A DNA stretch of 64,000 bases from Kuschelorhynchus macadamiae (GCA_030620095.1 JAUTXW010002476.1:48501-112500), one strand, 5' to 3'. Shown: positions 11,512 through 23,245, numbered from the stretch's first letter. The notes: generated by a model not told the origin, from the letters alone. A program made the numbers and translations.

Positions 11512-14025
11512 ATGTCCGATAGAAAAACAAAACGTTTATCTGGAGCTCAATATAAAAAAAGAAAATTAGAAAAGGAAGAAAACAAAAAAAAATTAAGTGG
11601 ATCTTTGCAAAAATATTTAGTTCCATCAACATCGTCACAGGGTACAGATACAATTGAGGATGAAAATGTAAAGGATGCACATAAAGTAAGCGACCCTGAA
11701 GAAAAAAAACACCCTGAATCAAATACAGAAATAGATAATGAAGAAAAGATGCTCTTAACCGATGATAATCCTAACTTAAATGAAGTTATCCCTGAAACTA
11801 ATGATGATTTTGATGTCAGCGACCCATTCACCTGGCCGGATATTTTACAAAATCAAGTTATTGAGCAAATAGTACAAAACGATTTTCAGCATATAGAAAA
11901 AAAATTTCCTTCTGATGAATCGGGAAGGAAATTTTCTTCAACTCAATATTTTCGAATTTTGCCAAATGGTGAAAAAATTAAAAGAGCTTGGTTGGTATAC
12001 TCTTGTAGAGCAAATAGCATTTTTTGTCTTTGTTGTAAAATATTTTGTAAGGAAGTGTTTAAGTTAAATAGCAAAATGGGGTATTCTGATTGGCGACATC
12101 TTTCACATATTTTATCCAAGCATGAATCTTCTGTACATCACTTGCAAGCTAATCAAAAATGGGTTGAGTTAAAAATGTCATTAAATAAAAAATTAACTAT
12201 TGACAAAGAACGGCAAAATTATTTTGAACTTGAAAGGGAACGCTGGCGCTCTATCTTAAAAAGAGTTATTGCAATTATTCAATTTTTAGCTGGACAATCA
12301 TTGGCATTTCGTGGAAAAAGTTCCGTCTTATACGAACAAAATAATGGCAATTTTTTAAAAGCTGTTGAAATGGTGGCAAAATTTGACCCAGTGTTATCCG
12401 ATCATCTAAAAAAAATTACAAAGACCCAAGAATCAAAAAGTAAAATAACTCACTATTTGGGAATTCATTTTCAAAACGAAATAATTACTTTGCTAGCAAA
12501 AAATATTTGCCATCATTTTACGACACTCTTAAAAAAATCCAAATATTTTTCCATAATTTTAGATTCTACTCCAGATGCAAGTCATACAGAGCAAATTACA
12601 TTTGTAGTCAGATATGTAGACTGTAACGAAGAAAATGTTGTCATAAAAGAGTGTTTTTTGGGTTTTTTTCCTATTTTATATACAACTGGGGAAGGGATTT
12701 TTAACCTATTGGTTAATGATATTTTGCCTAAGTTTGAATTAGATATTAGGGATATAAGAGGTCAGGGCTATGATAATGGGGCCAATATGTCCGGAAAACA
12801 TATCGGACTTCAACAAAGGGTAAAAAATGTTAATTGCAGGGCTATATTTGTTCCTTGCACCGCTCACACACTAAATCTAGTAATAAACGATTCCGCTAAA
12901 ATTTCCCACGAAACAATAAATTTTTTTAACATCGTGCAGGAACTGTATGTATTCTTTTCTTCTTCTCCTTTTCGTTGGGATGTTTTAAAAAAAAATGTTA
13001 GTAATTTAAATCTTACATCGGTAAGTGACACCCGATGGGAAAGCAGAGTTAAAGCGCTTAGACCACTTCGGAATCAACTAGGAAATATTTGTAAAGCTTT
13101 GGTTGAGCTTTCAGAAGATGTTACAAGAGACTCAAAAACAAAACTAAGTGCCAATTCTTTATTAGAAAAAATAAAATCATTTACTTTTATCTGTAGCTTA
13201 GTCATATGGTACGAGTTATTAGTTAAAATTGACGTAGTCAGTAAATTATTGCAAAAAATTAATATTGATCTGACTCAGTGTGTCACATCATTAAAACATG
13301 TACTTAACTTTATTAACGAAATGCGATCGGACCAAAGTTTTAACACTTACATAGAAATTTCATCCAATTTAGCAAATGAAATTGATGTGGAACCAGATTT
13401 TCCAGAAGTTCGTATAAGGCGGAAAAAATCCCAATTTAGTTATGAAAGTACAGACAATGTATTAACTAACGAACGAGAGAAATTTAAAATAAATTTTTAT
13501 TATACTGTTATTGACCGAGCTAGAATATCAGTAGAAGAAAGGTTTAATTCTCTTTCGTATTGCAGTAATATTTTTAACTTTTTAACACGGTTTCATGATG
13601 TGACATCGGATGATTTAAAACAAAAATGCGTTGAACTTGAAATCGCATTAACCGAAGACGAATCGAGGGATATAAGTGGCGTAGAACTATTTGAAGAAAT
13701 TGTTACATTTAAATCTCTAACAGATCAAATCAAACCTATTGAGATTCTAAAATTTATTTATAGTAATAATTTGGTCTCATCTTTTCCTAATTTATGTATA
13801 AGCTTGAGAATTTTTTTAACAATACCAGTAACGGTTGCATCTGGTGAACGGTCATTCTCAAAATTAAAAATAATAAAAAACTATTTAAGATCTTCTATGT
13901 CACAGGAAAGGCTTACAAATTTAGGTATAATTGCCATTGAAAATGAAATTTGTGAAAATTTAGACCATAATAAAATAATAGAAAGGTTCGCAAGTACAAA
14001 AGCCAGAAAAATATTTTTGAAATGA
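11512..14025 (+). CDS. hAT-family transposase, 837 aa, intact (ZMYM1-like type)
   Basis: It probably catalyses excision and reinsertion of the surrounding element. Visible regions are: a lysine-rich, acidic N terminus (1-100); a TTF-type zinc finger (about 140-210, with CLCCKIFC and later WRHLSHILSKH); a DUF4371-like RNase H-fold core (about 230-560) with LDSTPDASHTEQ near 350, GQGYDNGANMSG near 418 and VPCTAHTLNLV near 446; and a C-terminal hAT dimerisation region (about 765-830) with IPVTVASGERSFSKLK. Length is normal for this transposase group, often annotated in animals as zinc finger MYM-type protein 1-like. There are no stops or frameshifts. The ATG follows a strong acceptor site. An AATAAA lies near 14270. 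Confidence 0.93.
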   Translation: MSDRKTKRLSGAQYKKRKLEKEENKKKLSGSLQKYLVPSTSSQGTDTIEDENVKDAHKVSDPEEKKHPESNTEIDNEEKMLLTDDNPNLNEVIPETNDDFDVSDPFTWPDILQNQVIEQIVQNDFQHIEKKFPSDESGRKFSSTQYFRILPNGEKIKRAWLVYSCRANSIFCLCCKIFCKEVFKLNSKMGYSDWRHLSHILSKHESSVHHLQANQKWVELKMSLNKKLTIDKERQNYFELERERWRSILKRVIAIIQFLAGQSLAFRGKSSVLYEQNNGNFLKAVEMVAKFDPVLSDHLKKITKTQESKSKITHYLGIHFQNEIITLLAKNICHHFTTLLKKSKYFSIILDSTPDASHTEQITFVVRYVDCNEENVVIKECFLGFFPILYTTGEGIFNLLVNDILPKFELDIRDIRGQGYDNGANMSGKHIGLQQRVKNVNCRAIFVPCTAHTLNLVINDSAKISHETINFFNIVQELYVFFSSSPFRWDVLKKNVSNLNLTSVSDTRWESRVKALRPLRNQLGNICKALVELSEDVTRDSKTKLSANSLLEKIKSFTFICSLVIWYELLVKIDVVSKLLQKINIDLTQCVTSLKHVLNFINEMRSDQSFNTYIEISSNLANEIDVEPDFPEVRIRRKKSQFSYESTDNVLTNEREKFKINFYYTVIDRARISVEERFNSLSYCSNIFNFLTRFHDVTSDDLKQKCVELEIALTEDESRDISGVELFEEIVTFKSLTDQIKPIEILKFIYSNNLVSSFPNLCISLRIFLTIPVTVASGERSFSKLKIIKNYLRSSMSQERLTNLGIIAIENEICENLDHNKIIERFASTKARKIFLK

Positions 14026-14354
14026 AGAGGTTGTTTTTTTATTGGGACTTGCTTAGTTTTATACTTAGATACAATATAAAAGATACCAATTTTTGTTTGT
14101 TTGGCTTTTATATTATTTGATATTTAAATAATTAATAGTTTAAACATTTGTATTTTGTTTTATGTTGTTTATTGTTTCGTTTAATAGATTATTACCTTAT
14201 GTTATGATTGTTATGATACAATGTTACTTGTTAATGTATACGTAGGAACTTAAATATATTTTTTTGTTCAATAAATATTGAGTTTTTTTTTGTTATAAAA
14301 GGGCGGCCGTTTTATTTCTGCACAAAGGCGGCCGAGGGGCTAGGAACGGCCCTG

Positions 14355-14362
14355 ATATGGGC
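14355..14362. repeat. hAT target-site duplication, right copy
   Basis: ATATGGGC, identical to 10568-10575. Confidence 0.95.
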
Positions 14363-14814
14363 ATAATTTCTTGATCAAGGAAGCGGTATTTGAATTATTT
14401 AATCGGGTATCATTTTAATACAATTACAATGTGTAAAATTTAACATATCAGAGTTGGTTATAAAGTAACATTTTGAGTGAAAATATTCATTACCTTTTTT
14501 TTAACATTTATTACACATAATATTTATTACAGCATTATATCATTTCATGTCATCATAAAAAACAAAAAAAAAAGATAGAGTAAACAGATTGAAACTTACT
14601 TCAAGTGTTTTATTTTTCATCAGTATTTTCAGAGCGGAATTTCTCAGTTTAAATGCTCTATAAAAACTTTGATAATTAAACTGTGTGGCGCCCAAAAATT
14701 AAGTGTAAGTATTCCTTGCCTACTTCCCACTATTGCTACTTGACGAAGGGCTGCCGTTCGCACAACTGCTATTTTAGGGGAAACACATTTCCCTTACAAT
14801 AGTACAAGTTACAA

Positions 14815-14842
14815 AATAGCGCCCATAGGCGTGGGGCCTTGA
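14815..14842 (+). promoter_or_regulatory. Candidate primer-binding site of the gypsy element
   Basis: TAGCGCCCATAGGCGTGGGGC lies just after the 5' LTR end. It resembles the complement of a tRNA-Lys 3' end (TGGCGCCCAACGTGGGGC) with a small insertion. A better core, TGGCGCCCAA, lies at 14686-14695 inside the LTR-like repeat and again at about 22682, so the assignment is uncertain. Confidence 0.35.
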
Positions 14843-15551
14843 ATGATTACACTTTTAGTTTTTTTATCTCTTTTATTTGAAATAAGTTTCATCTGTCAAA
14901 TATTTTAAATTCTCTTTCAGGTTTTTATTCTATTTCCTCATACTTTTTCTTATATATGTTACAAGGTCAAATAACCATACATTTTTATCATTTCTGTTTC
15001 TGGAATCCGTCTTGTGCTTTTTTACATATACAAGGTATACCTACTGCATTTTTTCTCCTCGTATTCATAAATATTTGAATTGATACAATACATTATTTTT
15101 GTATACCTATTAGTAGTTCATGCATGTGAAATAATTTAAGAGTCAGTTCTATTTTTACTTAAATACATAGCTTTTTCAATTAGTATCACTTAAAAAACAT
15201 GTTCGAATTCTTTTCTTTGTAAAATAGTACCTTTCTAAGGTATATTTGGAAACCGTAACCACCCATCGAGTAGTCAAATTTGAACTTTTGAGTTAATGAA
15301 CACTAGTAATCTTGCTGTCATACATAATTAAAATTCCGGATATTATACAGGTTGGAACAAAAGTTAAGTGCTATACCTTTTAAATGTAAATTTCTGATTC
15401 TGAGAAAGTATATTTTAACTTTTGTCTTTTATTTTATAAAAATAAATCCTAATATAGATTCCTATACTGGTTGTCTCAAAAATCTTACTATTTTGGATAC
15501 ACTTGTTCTATTTTTTTATCCTTTTTATACTTTCATCTCTTAATATTTACA

Positions 15552-16907
15552 ATGGCTTCTTTTTGTGAAAAGTTCCAAGTTAATCATCTACTAGGCTATG
15601 AACTCAATCATGAATTAAATATTCGTTCTGTCTATACACACCTTACTGTAGATGAGAAAAGAAAAATTCTGACTAGACTTTTAAAAAAAGAAACTAGCAA
15701 ACCAGGTAGTCAAATCTGTTTGGAATCTTATATGCATAAATTTGATTATGAAAAACTAGAAATAACTAAAAGTATTACCTCTATAGAAAATTTAATTTCT
15801 GACTTTGAAGGAACTTCTTCGGATAGCACTTATCTTCGAGTAAAGTCTAGATTAGCTCATTTATGTGGTCAAACACAAAGAATGGTTATTCCTGAGGCCG
15901 GTGATGGCACAATTAAACATTTCTCTAATGAATCTTATGCCACTTGTCTTAAATTAGAGTCTGACTTACGAGGATAAAATTGTTGAAGATCCTAATATTT
16001 CACATATTAACTGAAACTCTCTCAATCCATCACCTCCTATAGTAAATGTAAATCCTGTTGTTACATGCTTGGCTAGCCTATATCAACTTGGAGAATTAAG
16101 TTTAATGGTGATCCTAAAAATGTTTTTTACTTTCTAGAAAGAGTGTCTGACCTTGCTTAGTCTCGTAATGTTTCTGAAGATGAACTTTTTAATTCTGCAG
16201 TAGAATTTTTTATTGGTGATGCATTTATATGGTACCACAGTATTAAATCTATTGTTTCTGATTGGCCCTCTTTAGTTTGTATAATTAAAAAAGACTTTTT
16301 ACCTCCCTATGCAGATGATGATGTTTGGGAACAAATAAGACAGAGAAAACAGAAAAGAAATGAATCTGTTATAATTTTCATTGCTTATTTAGAAAATTTA
16401 TTTTCTCGATTGTCAACTTCCCCTGCGGAAGTCACTAAAGTAAATAAGAATTTACTTCCTGAATACATTAGTCAGCTAGCTTTGCAGAATATAAACACCC
16501 TTAATGATGTATCTGTTTGTTGTAAAAAATTAGAGGAAGCCTCTAAATTGGTTTCTAAGAAACCACCACAAATATCATTTTTGGGTGATTCTGACCAAAG
16601 AAATTTTATGAACCAAGTCATTCTAGATATTTTTCTAAAAATTCTAAGAAGTCATATTCTCATAATAAGTATCAACAATCAAATCATTCTGACAAAAAAA
16701 CAAGAAAAATGTGATAATGTTGAGAAACCTTCTACCTCTCAAGATAATAAATCTCAGCACCAATCCAAAAGTAAAATTGTTTGTTTTAACTGTCAGATAC
16801 CTAATCATACATATCAGCATTGTAAAGATAAAAGAAAGATATTTTATTTTGGCTGTGGAGAACCTAATGTAAAAATTACTTCATGTCCTAAGTGTTCAAA
16901 AAACTGA
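15552..16907 (+). pseudogene. Gypsy gag remnant
   Basis: The capsid-region precursor starts at an ATG (MASFCEKFQVNHLL). A first frame ends at a TAA (15975-15977). After a frameshift a second frame runs from about 16101 to 16907, with one internal TAG near 16158. The latter contains gag-like FNGDPKNVFYFLERV and, at the C terminus, a zinc-knuckle region (CFNCQIPNHTYQHC, then CGEPNVKITSCPKC). The product would coat the retrotransposon RNA. It overlaps the protease frame by about 16 bases. Confidence 0.75.
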
Positions 16908-17362
16908 ATAGGTTGTCAAGTGGTTGTCGGGGCTTTGACAAGATTTCAACCACACAAAAGTATTTTAATAAATCAGAATGGAATAATTGGCTTAAACAAG
17001 TTGCTGAATTTTATAAAATGAGTTTTAAAAGTAATGAAATTTTACCGGTGTTTGTTAAGAAGAGTCAAGATAATAGAACTTTCATTTCACTAAAACTTTT
17101 TGACCAGAATATAACAGTTCTATTAGACTCTGGTGCCAATTCTTCTATTGTAGGTTCTGAAGATATGAACATTTTAAAGAAACTGAAAATTAAGATTTAT
17201 TCATTTAAAAACTACAGTATTTCTACTGCTGATGGCTCACAACAAATTGTTTTTGGTGTTTCAGACTTACCTATTTTCATTAATGACTGTTGTCAAATAA
17301 TTAAAGTTCTTGTTGTACCTTCTGTGACACATGCATTTATTTTTGTAATGGATTTTGCTTAA
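16892..17362 (+). pseudogene. Gypsy aspartic protease remnant
   Basis: VLLDSGANSSIVG (about residues 70-82 of the frame) is the catalytic DSGA motif of retroviral-type aspartic proteases. The downstream GVSDLPIFI and VTHAFIFVMDF segments fit the flap and C-terminal part. The frame ends with TAA before the reverse transcriptase frame. Confidence 0.75.
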
Positions 17363-17377
17363 AGTTTTAAATTAATT

Positions 17378-19501
17378 ATGGATTTTAAAAATAATAATTG
17401 GTATATTCATCAGGATACTAATAAAGTTAATACTGTAGCAGGGTTACCTAAACCTTTTCTTTCTGCAAAACTTTGCTCATTGGATGATTTGTCTCCTCAA
17501 CAGCAAAAAATGCCTCAAAATGTTATAGATTCTTTTAAAGAAATTAATAGTACAGATAGATTAGGTAGAACCAATAAAATTAAATTAACTATAAACACTG
17601 GTGATCACAAACCCTTTAAAAGGAAACCTTATTTACTTTCTCCCTATATGCAAGAAATTTTAAATAAAGAATTAGATTCTATGATTAAATTGGGTGTTGT
17701 CGAAGAATCACAAAGTCCTTGGTCTTCCCCTACTTTACTTTTTAACAAATCAAATGGAGAGTGTAGATTTTGCTATGATGGACATTTTTTAAATGAAATA
17801 ATTAAACATTACAGTTTCCCATTACCCCACATTGATTGTATTTTAAATAATTTGCAGAATGCTAAATTTATATCTTCTATCGACCTTAGAAAAGTTTTTC
17901 GGCAGATATCTTTAGATGATGCTTCTAAAGAGAAAACAGCTTTTTCTATTATTGGTTGAGGCCAATTTCAATTTACAGTAGTTCCTTTTGGTCTGTGCAA
18001 TGCTGCACAAATTCAACAAAGACTTGTTGATTCTATTTTTGGCCCCAAGTATGAACCATATATATTTTCCTATTTGGATGACATTTTACTATGTTCCCCT
18101 ACCTTTGAGCATCATATTGAGCTGCTTAACACAGGAAAAAATCTTCTGAAGGATGCTGGTTTAACTGTTAATTTGGAAAAATGTCAGTTCTTTAAAACAT
18201 CTTTAAACTACCTTGGTTATATTATTGGAAATAATTCTCTTGCTACTGATCCCATCAAAAGTTGAATCAATGACTATCCTCGTCCTCGTACCTCTACAGA
18301 AGTAAAACGGTTCATAGGAATGTGTTCTTGGTACCATAGATTCATTAAAGATTTTTCTTCTCTTGTCAGTCCTATAAATGCTCTACTTAAAGGTAAAAAG
18401 AAAAGAGAACTAATTAACTGGAATGATGAAGCAGAAGCTGCGTTTTTGTCTATTAAGCAAAGATTAGTTAGTGCACCTGTGTTAGCCCAGCCTGATTTTA
18501 CATAAAAGTTTTTTGTTCACTCTGATGCCTCAGATGTTGGGCTTAATGGCAAGCTGACTCAGTTTATCGATGGTGAAAAGAGAATAATAGCTTATGCCAG
18601 TCGTGCATTATCTTCAGCTGAGAAAAACTATTCAGTGACTGAACGTGATTGTTTGGCAGTTATATTCTGCATTGAAAAATTTAGACCTTGGATTAACGGT
18701 ACTCGTTTTACGGTCATCACTGATCATTTTAGTCTCCTTTGGCTCAACAATCTAAAAACTACCTCGGGTAAACTTAGTCGCTGGTTGCTTAGATTAAGAC
18801 AATACACATTTGATTTGCAGCATAGAAAAGGTTCAATGCATTTGGTCCCAGATGCTTTAAGTCGTATACCTTACTCTGATATGGATGATCAGAATGTTCC
18901 AAGTTCTTCGAATTCTCAAAATATACCTCTTGAAGTTTCTGTAATATCTATCGATACAGATTCTCTTGATCCTTGGTATGTATCACACCATGATAATATT
19001 ATTAAAAATCCTGAAAAATATCCTCAATGGCGTGTTAACAATGGATCAATTCAGAAATTTATTTCTAGTAACAGCTCTTATACTTTCAACAAACAGGAAT
19101 GGAAAGCTGTAGTACCCAAATCTCAAAGGCATAAAGTTATTGAGTCCTGTCATACACCTCCAACTAGTGGTCATTTTGGTTTTCGAAAAACATTGTTTCG
19201 AGGGCAGGAAATGTTCTTCTGGCCTCGTATGCGTTTAGATATTTTAAAATTTATTAGCAGATGTTTAGTCTGTGGTGCGCAGAAACACTCAAACTTACCC
19301 AAAATTGGCACCATGGGAAAAGAAAAAGTTGTCAATTCACCTGGACAAATTATGTCTTTAGATTTTGTTGGTCCCCTTCCACGTTCGAAGAAAGGTAATA
19401 AATGGCTTCTTGTAGTATCCGATTGGTTTTCGAAATATACTTTTATATTCCCTATAAAAACATTCCAAGTCATCTTTAATTGTAGATCATTTAGAAAATG
19501 A
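17378..19501 (+). pseudogene. Gypsy pol remnant: RT, RNase H, integrase N-part
   Basis: This is a single reading frame broken by three in-frame stops (17957-17959, 18263-18265, 18503-18505). In order it shows: RT (SIDLRKVFRQISLD, VPFGLCNAAQ, and SYLDDILLCS with the catalytic YxDD near 18074); RNase H (VHSDASDVGLN, VTERDCLAVIFCIE, TVITDHFSLLWL); integrase HHCC zinc finger (about 19130-19280, with HTPPTSGHFG and CLVCGAQK); and the first integrase catalytic Asp (SLDFVGPLP). The frame then breaks: the second integrase Asp region is missing at about 19480-19500. Confidence 0.88.
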
Positions 19502-20191
19502 TATTTTTCTTGTCTACAAATTTCTCTAGGCATAACCTTCGAGAGTTGTGTGAAAAATATAAAGTCAAACAGTGGTTTGCCCCTTTTTATTCACCACAGT
19601 GTAATTTTGTAGAAAGAAGTAATAAAACCATTATTACAACAATTAGATGTTACATAGATAAACACGAAGATTGGGACTTACATGTTCCTGAAATTAGAGC
19701 AGCCATTAACACCGCCGTTCATGAAGTAACTGGTTTTCCACCTTCTTATTTAATGTTTGGCCGACACATTCCTTTGTCTGGTGATTATTTCGATCACACT
19801 CTCACAGACCAATCAATTGAAATTTTACCTGGAGAAAGAACACCTTATGCCGAAAATTTGTTAGAGTTTCATAAACTGTTTGTTGATATTCGTCAGAAAT
19901 TACACTCTGCATATGAAAGGAATTGAAAATCCTATAATCTTCGTAAAAGAGATATAACATTTAATGTAGGTGATAAAGTATGGCGACCAAATAAATCTTT
20001 TTCGGTTGCAGCGGACAAGTTTGCAGCTAAACTCAGTCCCAAACATACTCTTTCTAGTTTCTAAAAAATTGTCTCCTTTGGTTTATGAGCTTAAAAATAT
20101 TGATGGTTCCAAAGCTGGAAAATAGCATGTTAAAGACCTTTTACCTTTTTCTGCAGATTCTGATGACGATCAGGACTCCGTTTCTTCTTGA
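19498..20191 (+). pseudogene. Gypsy integrase C-terminal remnant
   Basis: In a shifted frame relative to upstream pol, WFAPFYSPQCNFVERSNKTI contains the third catalytic residue (Glu) context of the integrase core. Downstream, HEVTGFPPSYLMFGRHIP is typical of gypsy integrases. A stop at 19924 and further stops follow. The C-terminal tail seems to end near 20190 (HVKDLLPF, then acidic residues). Confidence 0.8.
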
Positions 20192-21323
20192 TGTATATTT
20201 TTTATAATACTTTTTCTCTTCATTCTTGCTGTTGAACAATTATATCTTTACTGTTTCTTATGGTTTCTATTAGTAGTCTAGCTAAGAAAAAAATATTTCT
20301 TACCTTTCCAATGTTACCTTAAAGATATCTCACACTGGATTTCTCTTATCTATTGTTACTCAGCTTCGATAGCAGTTTAACATTTATCTTATTTTCAAAA
20401 AATGGCTTGTGTTGAAATTACCTTCTGAATTTGCTAAATCAGTTTATTTATTTTGCATACCTTACCTTACTGATATTGTAAATTACCTCATTTATCTTAT
20501 GTTAGCTTAACAATTACCTTACCTTATGAGTGTTATATATTACCTCACTTATCTTATGTTAGCTATATTATATATTAGCTTTAACAATTGTGTTACCTTT
20601 ACCAAAGTCTCCAAAATGATTTTAAAATTTACCTTGTTTTTTTTCTGTTAAAATTAGCAGAGATGTTTTGTTTAGATATGGACAAACTTACCTTTTGATT
20701 TGTATCCATTGCGATAAATCAGTTCCAAATATCTAAAGATATTTTGCCTTACCTTTGTTATATTTAGATATATTTGCATTTTTTTGTACATATTTTTGTG
20801 AGGGTTGAATCCCCTCATTGAGAAGTTCTCTTATGTGACTTTGCCACACGTATCTGTTTATTGCAACAGACTGTTCTAAAGCATACTAAGTATTGCTTAT
20901 AATGCATCATATAAATAATATTTATATGACTTTTTACACATCTGAGGATTGTGTTGTATTAATGTTTGACACTGTTATACCACAATAGGATCTTCTATTT
21001 GATTTTTGACTTCAGTTGTCATTCATCCTTGTATGAAAACTATTATTAATAGTTCTTGCACTTCTTTAGACCTTACATTGGTCTAACTAAATATCACTAT
21101 GTTAATGTGATATATGTACAGATTAGATACTAGTTTCTTTCTCTTGTTTTGATATAATTCAGTTAGTTCTGATACTTTCTAATTTAAGTTCATGCCTTGC
21201 ATGTAGTGCATTATGTGCACTTTTGTTTTGTCAATTTTAGTAGACTTACTCAACTATGACCTTCCCAATTTAGACTTTTAACCAAATTATGACATACCAA
21301 TAGTGACATCCCTTGCGGACGAA
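20192..21323 (+). other. Gypsy 3' untranslated region
   Basis: AT-rich DNA between pol and the 3' LTR. It contains repeated TTACCTTA / CTTATGTTAGCT words (20440-20600), roughly a 65-bp imperfect tandem. TTGCGGACGAATGATAACACG near 21314 may mark the polypurine-proximal region and LTR start. No gene is seen. Confidence 0.5.
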
Positions 21324-21353
21324 TGATAACACGTTAGATATCTAAGCTAAAAG

Positions 21354-22810
21354 CATCGATTTTAATTTGCACTCGTTTTTTACCTTATTTTCCTATTTTT
21401 CACAACCCTGGGGCAGGTTGGTTGTAATATGTAGTGTTTAAGAACACACCTGCCAATCGATAAAGCATCTTTAATTTGACACATTCTTACAATGTTGTCG
21501 ATTCTCACTTTCATCTTCAGAATTTCATGATTTTAACAATTTGCCATTAGGCGATTTCTTAATCTCGCAGATTTTCGAAGCGATATGGCTTCTCCCCTAT
21601 TCAGTCAGCTGTTAGGGTGACTCGAAGAAGGAGAGGTCAAGGGCCATTTTGGTAAAAAAGGTCACTTCCCTTTAGCATCTCGTGCTTGAAAGTCAAAATA
21701 TGTATTTTAAGAGTTGATTTCCATTTTGCCTGATGTGGCTTGTTGCATCATATTTAGTTAAGACTGCCATGTTTGTTTTCTTTACCTTTTTGGATAAAAG
21801 GATGCCAATATCTGGCGGATTTTGTTTATTCCCTTAAATTAAGGGTCCAACGTCCACCCTCCAACGTACACCCTACAACCTCCACGCTTCTTCCTTCAGC
21901 GACATTATAAGTCTTTTTGGTATTTTTACCATAATTGTATGAAAATGAAGAGGTAACATAACCTGTCTTTTTTGTCCATTTTCCACATGTTCTTATGAAA
22001 CAGTGGACACGTGCACTGGGTTGCTGTGCTGAGAAGAGCTAACTCATACCTCTACAGATCTACATCCACTGCTTTTGGAATAAAGGCCAGTTATTTCCAT
22101 TTTATTTATAATGAGTGTGAATATATTTATAGGTTTTATTTTAGTATAACCTCATGAATTTTAAGCCCTTCAGGCAAATTTCATGACTTACTTTGTTTAT
22201 TATACCTAAAACAATATCAATATATACCTATATACTTTTATCTATTTAAATTCATATACCTACATATAGTGATTAGTGTTGTAAAACCTAATCTGATAAT
22301 TTTGGTTCGAATAATACATAGGCTTATCAGTTAGATAAAGCCCATTTCTTACATACTCATTTGCGCATAATTTCTTGATCAAGGAAGCGGTATCTAAATT
22401 ATTTAATCGGGTATCATTTTAATACAATTACAATGCGTAAAATTTAACATATCAGAGTTGGTTATAAAGTAACATTTTGAGTGAAAATTTTCATTACCTT
22501 TTTTTTAACATTTGTAATTTTTATTACAGCATTATATCATTTCATGTCATCATAAAAAACAAAAAAAAAGGTAAAGTAAACAGATTGAAACTTACTTCAA
22601 GTGTTTTATTTTTCATCATTATTTTCAGAGCGGAATTTCTCAGTTTAAATGCTTTATAAAAACTTAGATAATTAAACTGTGTGGCGCCCAAAAATTAAGT
22701 GTAAGTATTCCTTGCCTACTTCCCACTATTGCTACCTGACGAAGAGCTGCCGTTCGCACAACTGCTATTTTAGGGGAAACACATTTCCCTTACAATAGTA
22801 CAAGTTACAA
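21354..22810 (+). repeat. 3' LTR of the gypsy element, uninterrupted
   Basis: Matches the 5' LTR and retains the pre-insertion hAT site: ACATACTCATTTGCGCATAA at about 22361-22380, where the 5' copy has the hAT plus ATATGGGC duplication. It ends TTACAA directly against LINE sequence. The true start may be 21324 (TGATAACACG). Confidence 0.85.
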
Positions 22811-23242
22811 TGTGAATAATCGAAAGCAACTAGTAAGCATTAAAAAAAAATGGGCAAACACACAGGTTTCAACTACTATCCAATTCTTGACAGACAGAAT
22901 TGAGTGCTTAGAGACGGATGATCATGGCGATGTCATGATTTCGAAAGACTCAAAATTTCTGGGCATCTACATAAATGAATATTTGGACTGGTCATGTCAC
23001 ATTACTGCTTTAATAAAGAAATTAAATTCAATAAGTTATGGTATACGGGTCATTAACAGATATATGAATGAAAAAACATAAAAAATTATGTACTTTGCAA
23101 ATTTTGAGTCTGTTTTAAGATATGGGATTATTTTCTGTGGTCGGGATAGATTGATTCAAAATACCTTTGTTGCACAGAAACGAGTAATTCGTATAATTAA
23201 AAAATGGATTATATTGAATCATACAGATCAGGCTTCAAGAAT

Positions 23243-23245
<3 letters not shown>
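22811..23245 (+). pseudogene. LINE family A reverse transcriptase, right part
   Basis: Continuation of 9343-9540. It encodes VNNRKQLVSIKKK, then jumps from IQFLTD directly to VMISKDSKFLGIYINEYLDW, a thumb-region segment. The RT stretch carrying the GVPQGS-type and YxDD catalytic motifs is absent. The minus-strand copy at 55800-55950 has the same gap. The copy ends in a TA tract. Confidence 0.85.

Larger units (their letters stand above)
10576..14354 (+). mobile_element. hAT transposon, apparently complete (3779 bp)
   Basis: The ends are short inverted repeats: CAGGGCCGTTTTTAG at the left and CTAGGAACGGCCCTG at the right. They are flanked by a perfect 8-bp duplication, ATATGGGC. Subterminal GGCGGCC-rich words cluster at both ends (10614-10650, 10876-10886, 14300-14335). 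GCACAAAGGCGGCC occurs at both ends in the same orientation, and such words are candidate transposase-binding sites. The insert carries one intact transposase gene. The other LTR of the host element has the empty site at about 22365, which confirms both boundaries. Confidence 0.95.
9598..14814 (+). repeat. 5' LTR of the gypsy element, split by hAT
   Basis: Matches 21354-22810 closely, starting at CATCGATTTTAATTTGCACT and ending at ACAAGTTACAA. The match is interrupted by the hAT element plus its duplication (10576-14362). Indels include about 28 bp missing near 9683. If the first copy has lost about 25 bp between TGATA and CATCG, both LTRs could begin TGATA (9592 and 21324), which would supply the missing TG end. 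Confidence 0.85.
9541..22810 (+). mobile_element. Ty3/gypsy LTR retrotransposon, hAT-interrupted, degenerate
   Basis: The element carries LTR-like direct repeats of about 1.45 kb (9598-14814 after removing the hAT insert, and 21354-22810). The internal region holds gag, protease, reverse transcriptase, RNase H and integrase remnants in order on the plus strand. The right terminus ends TTACAA directly against LINE sequence. The left terminus is less clear: 9541-9597 has no match upstream of the second LTR. Multiple stops, frameshifts and an integrase deletion show the copy is dead. Confidence 0.85.

Noticed and set aside
11489..11831. Minus-strand frames overlapping the hAT transposase start
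   Set aside because: Antisense shadows of the 837-codon transposase gene.
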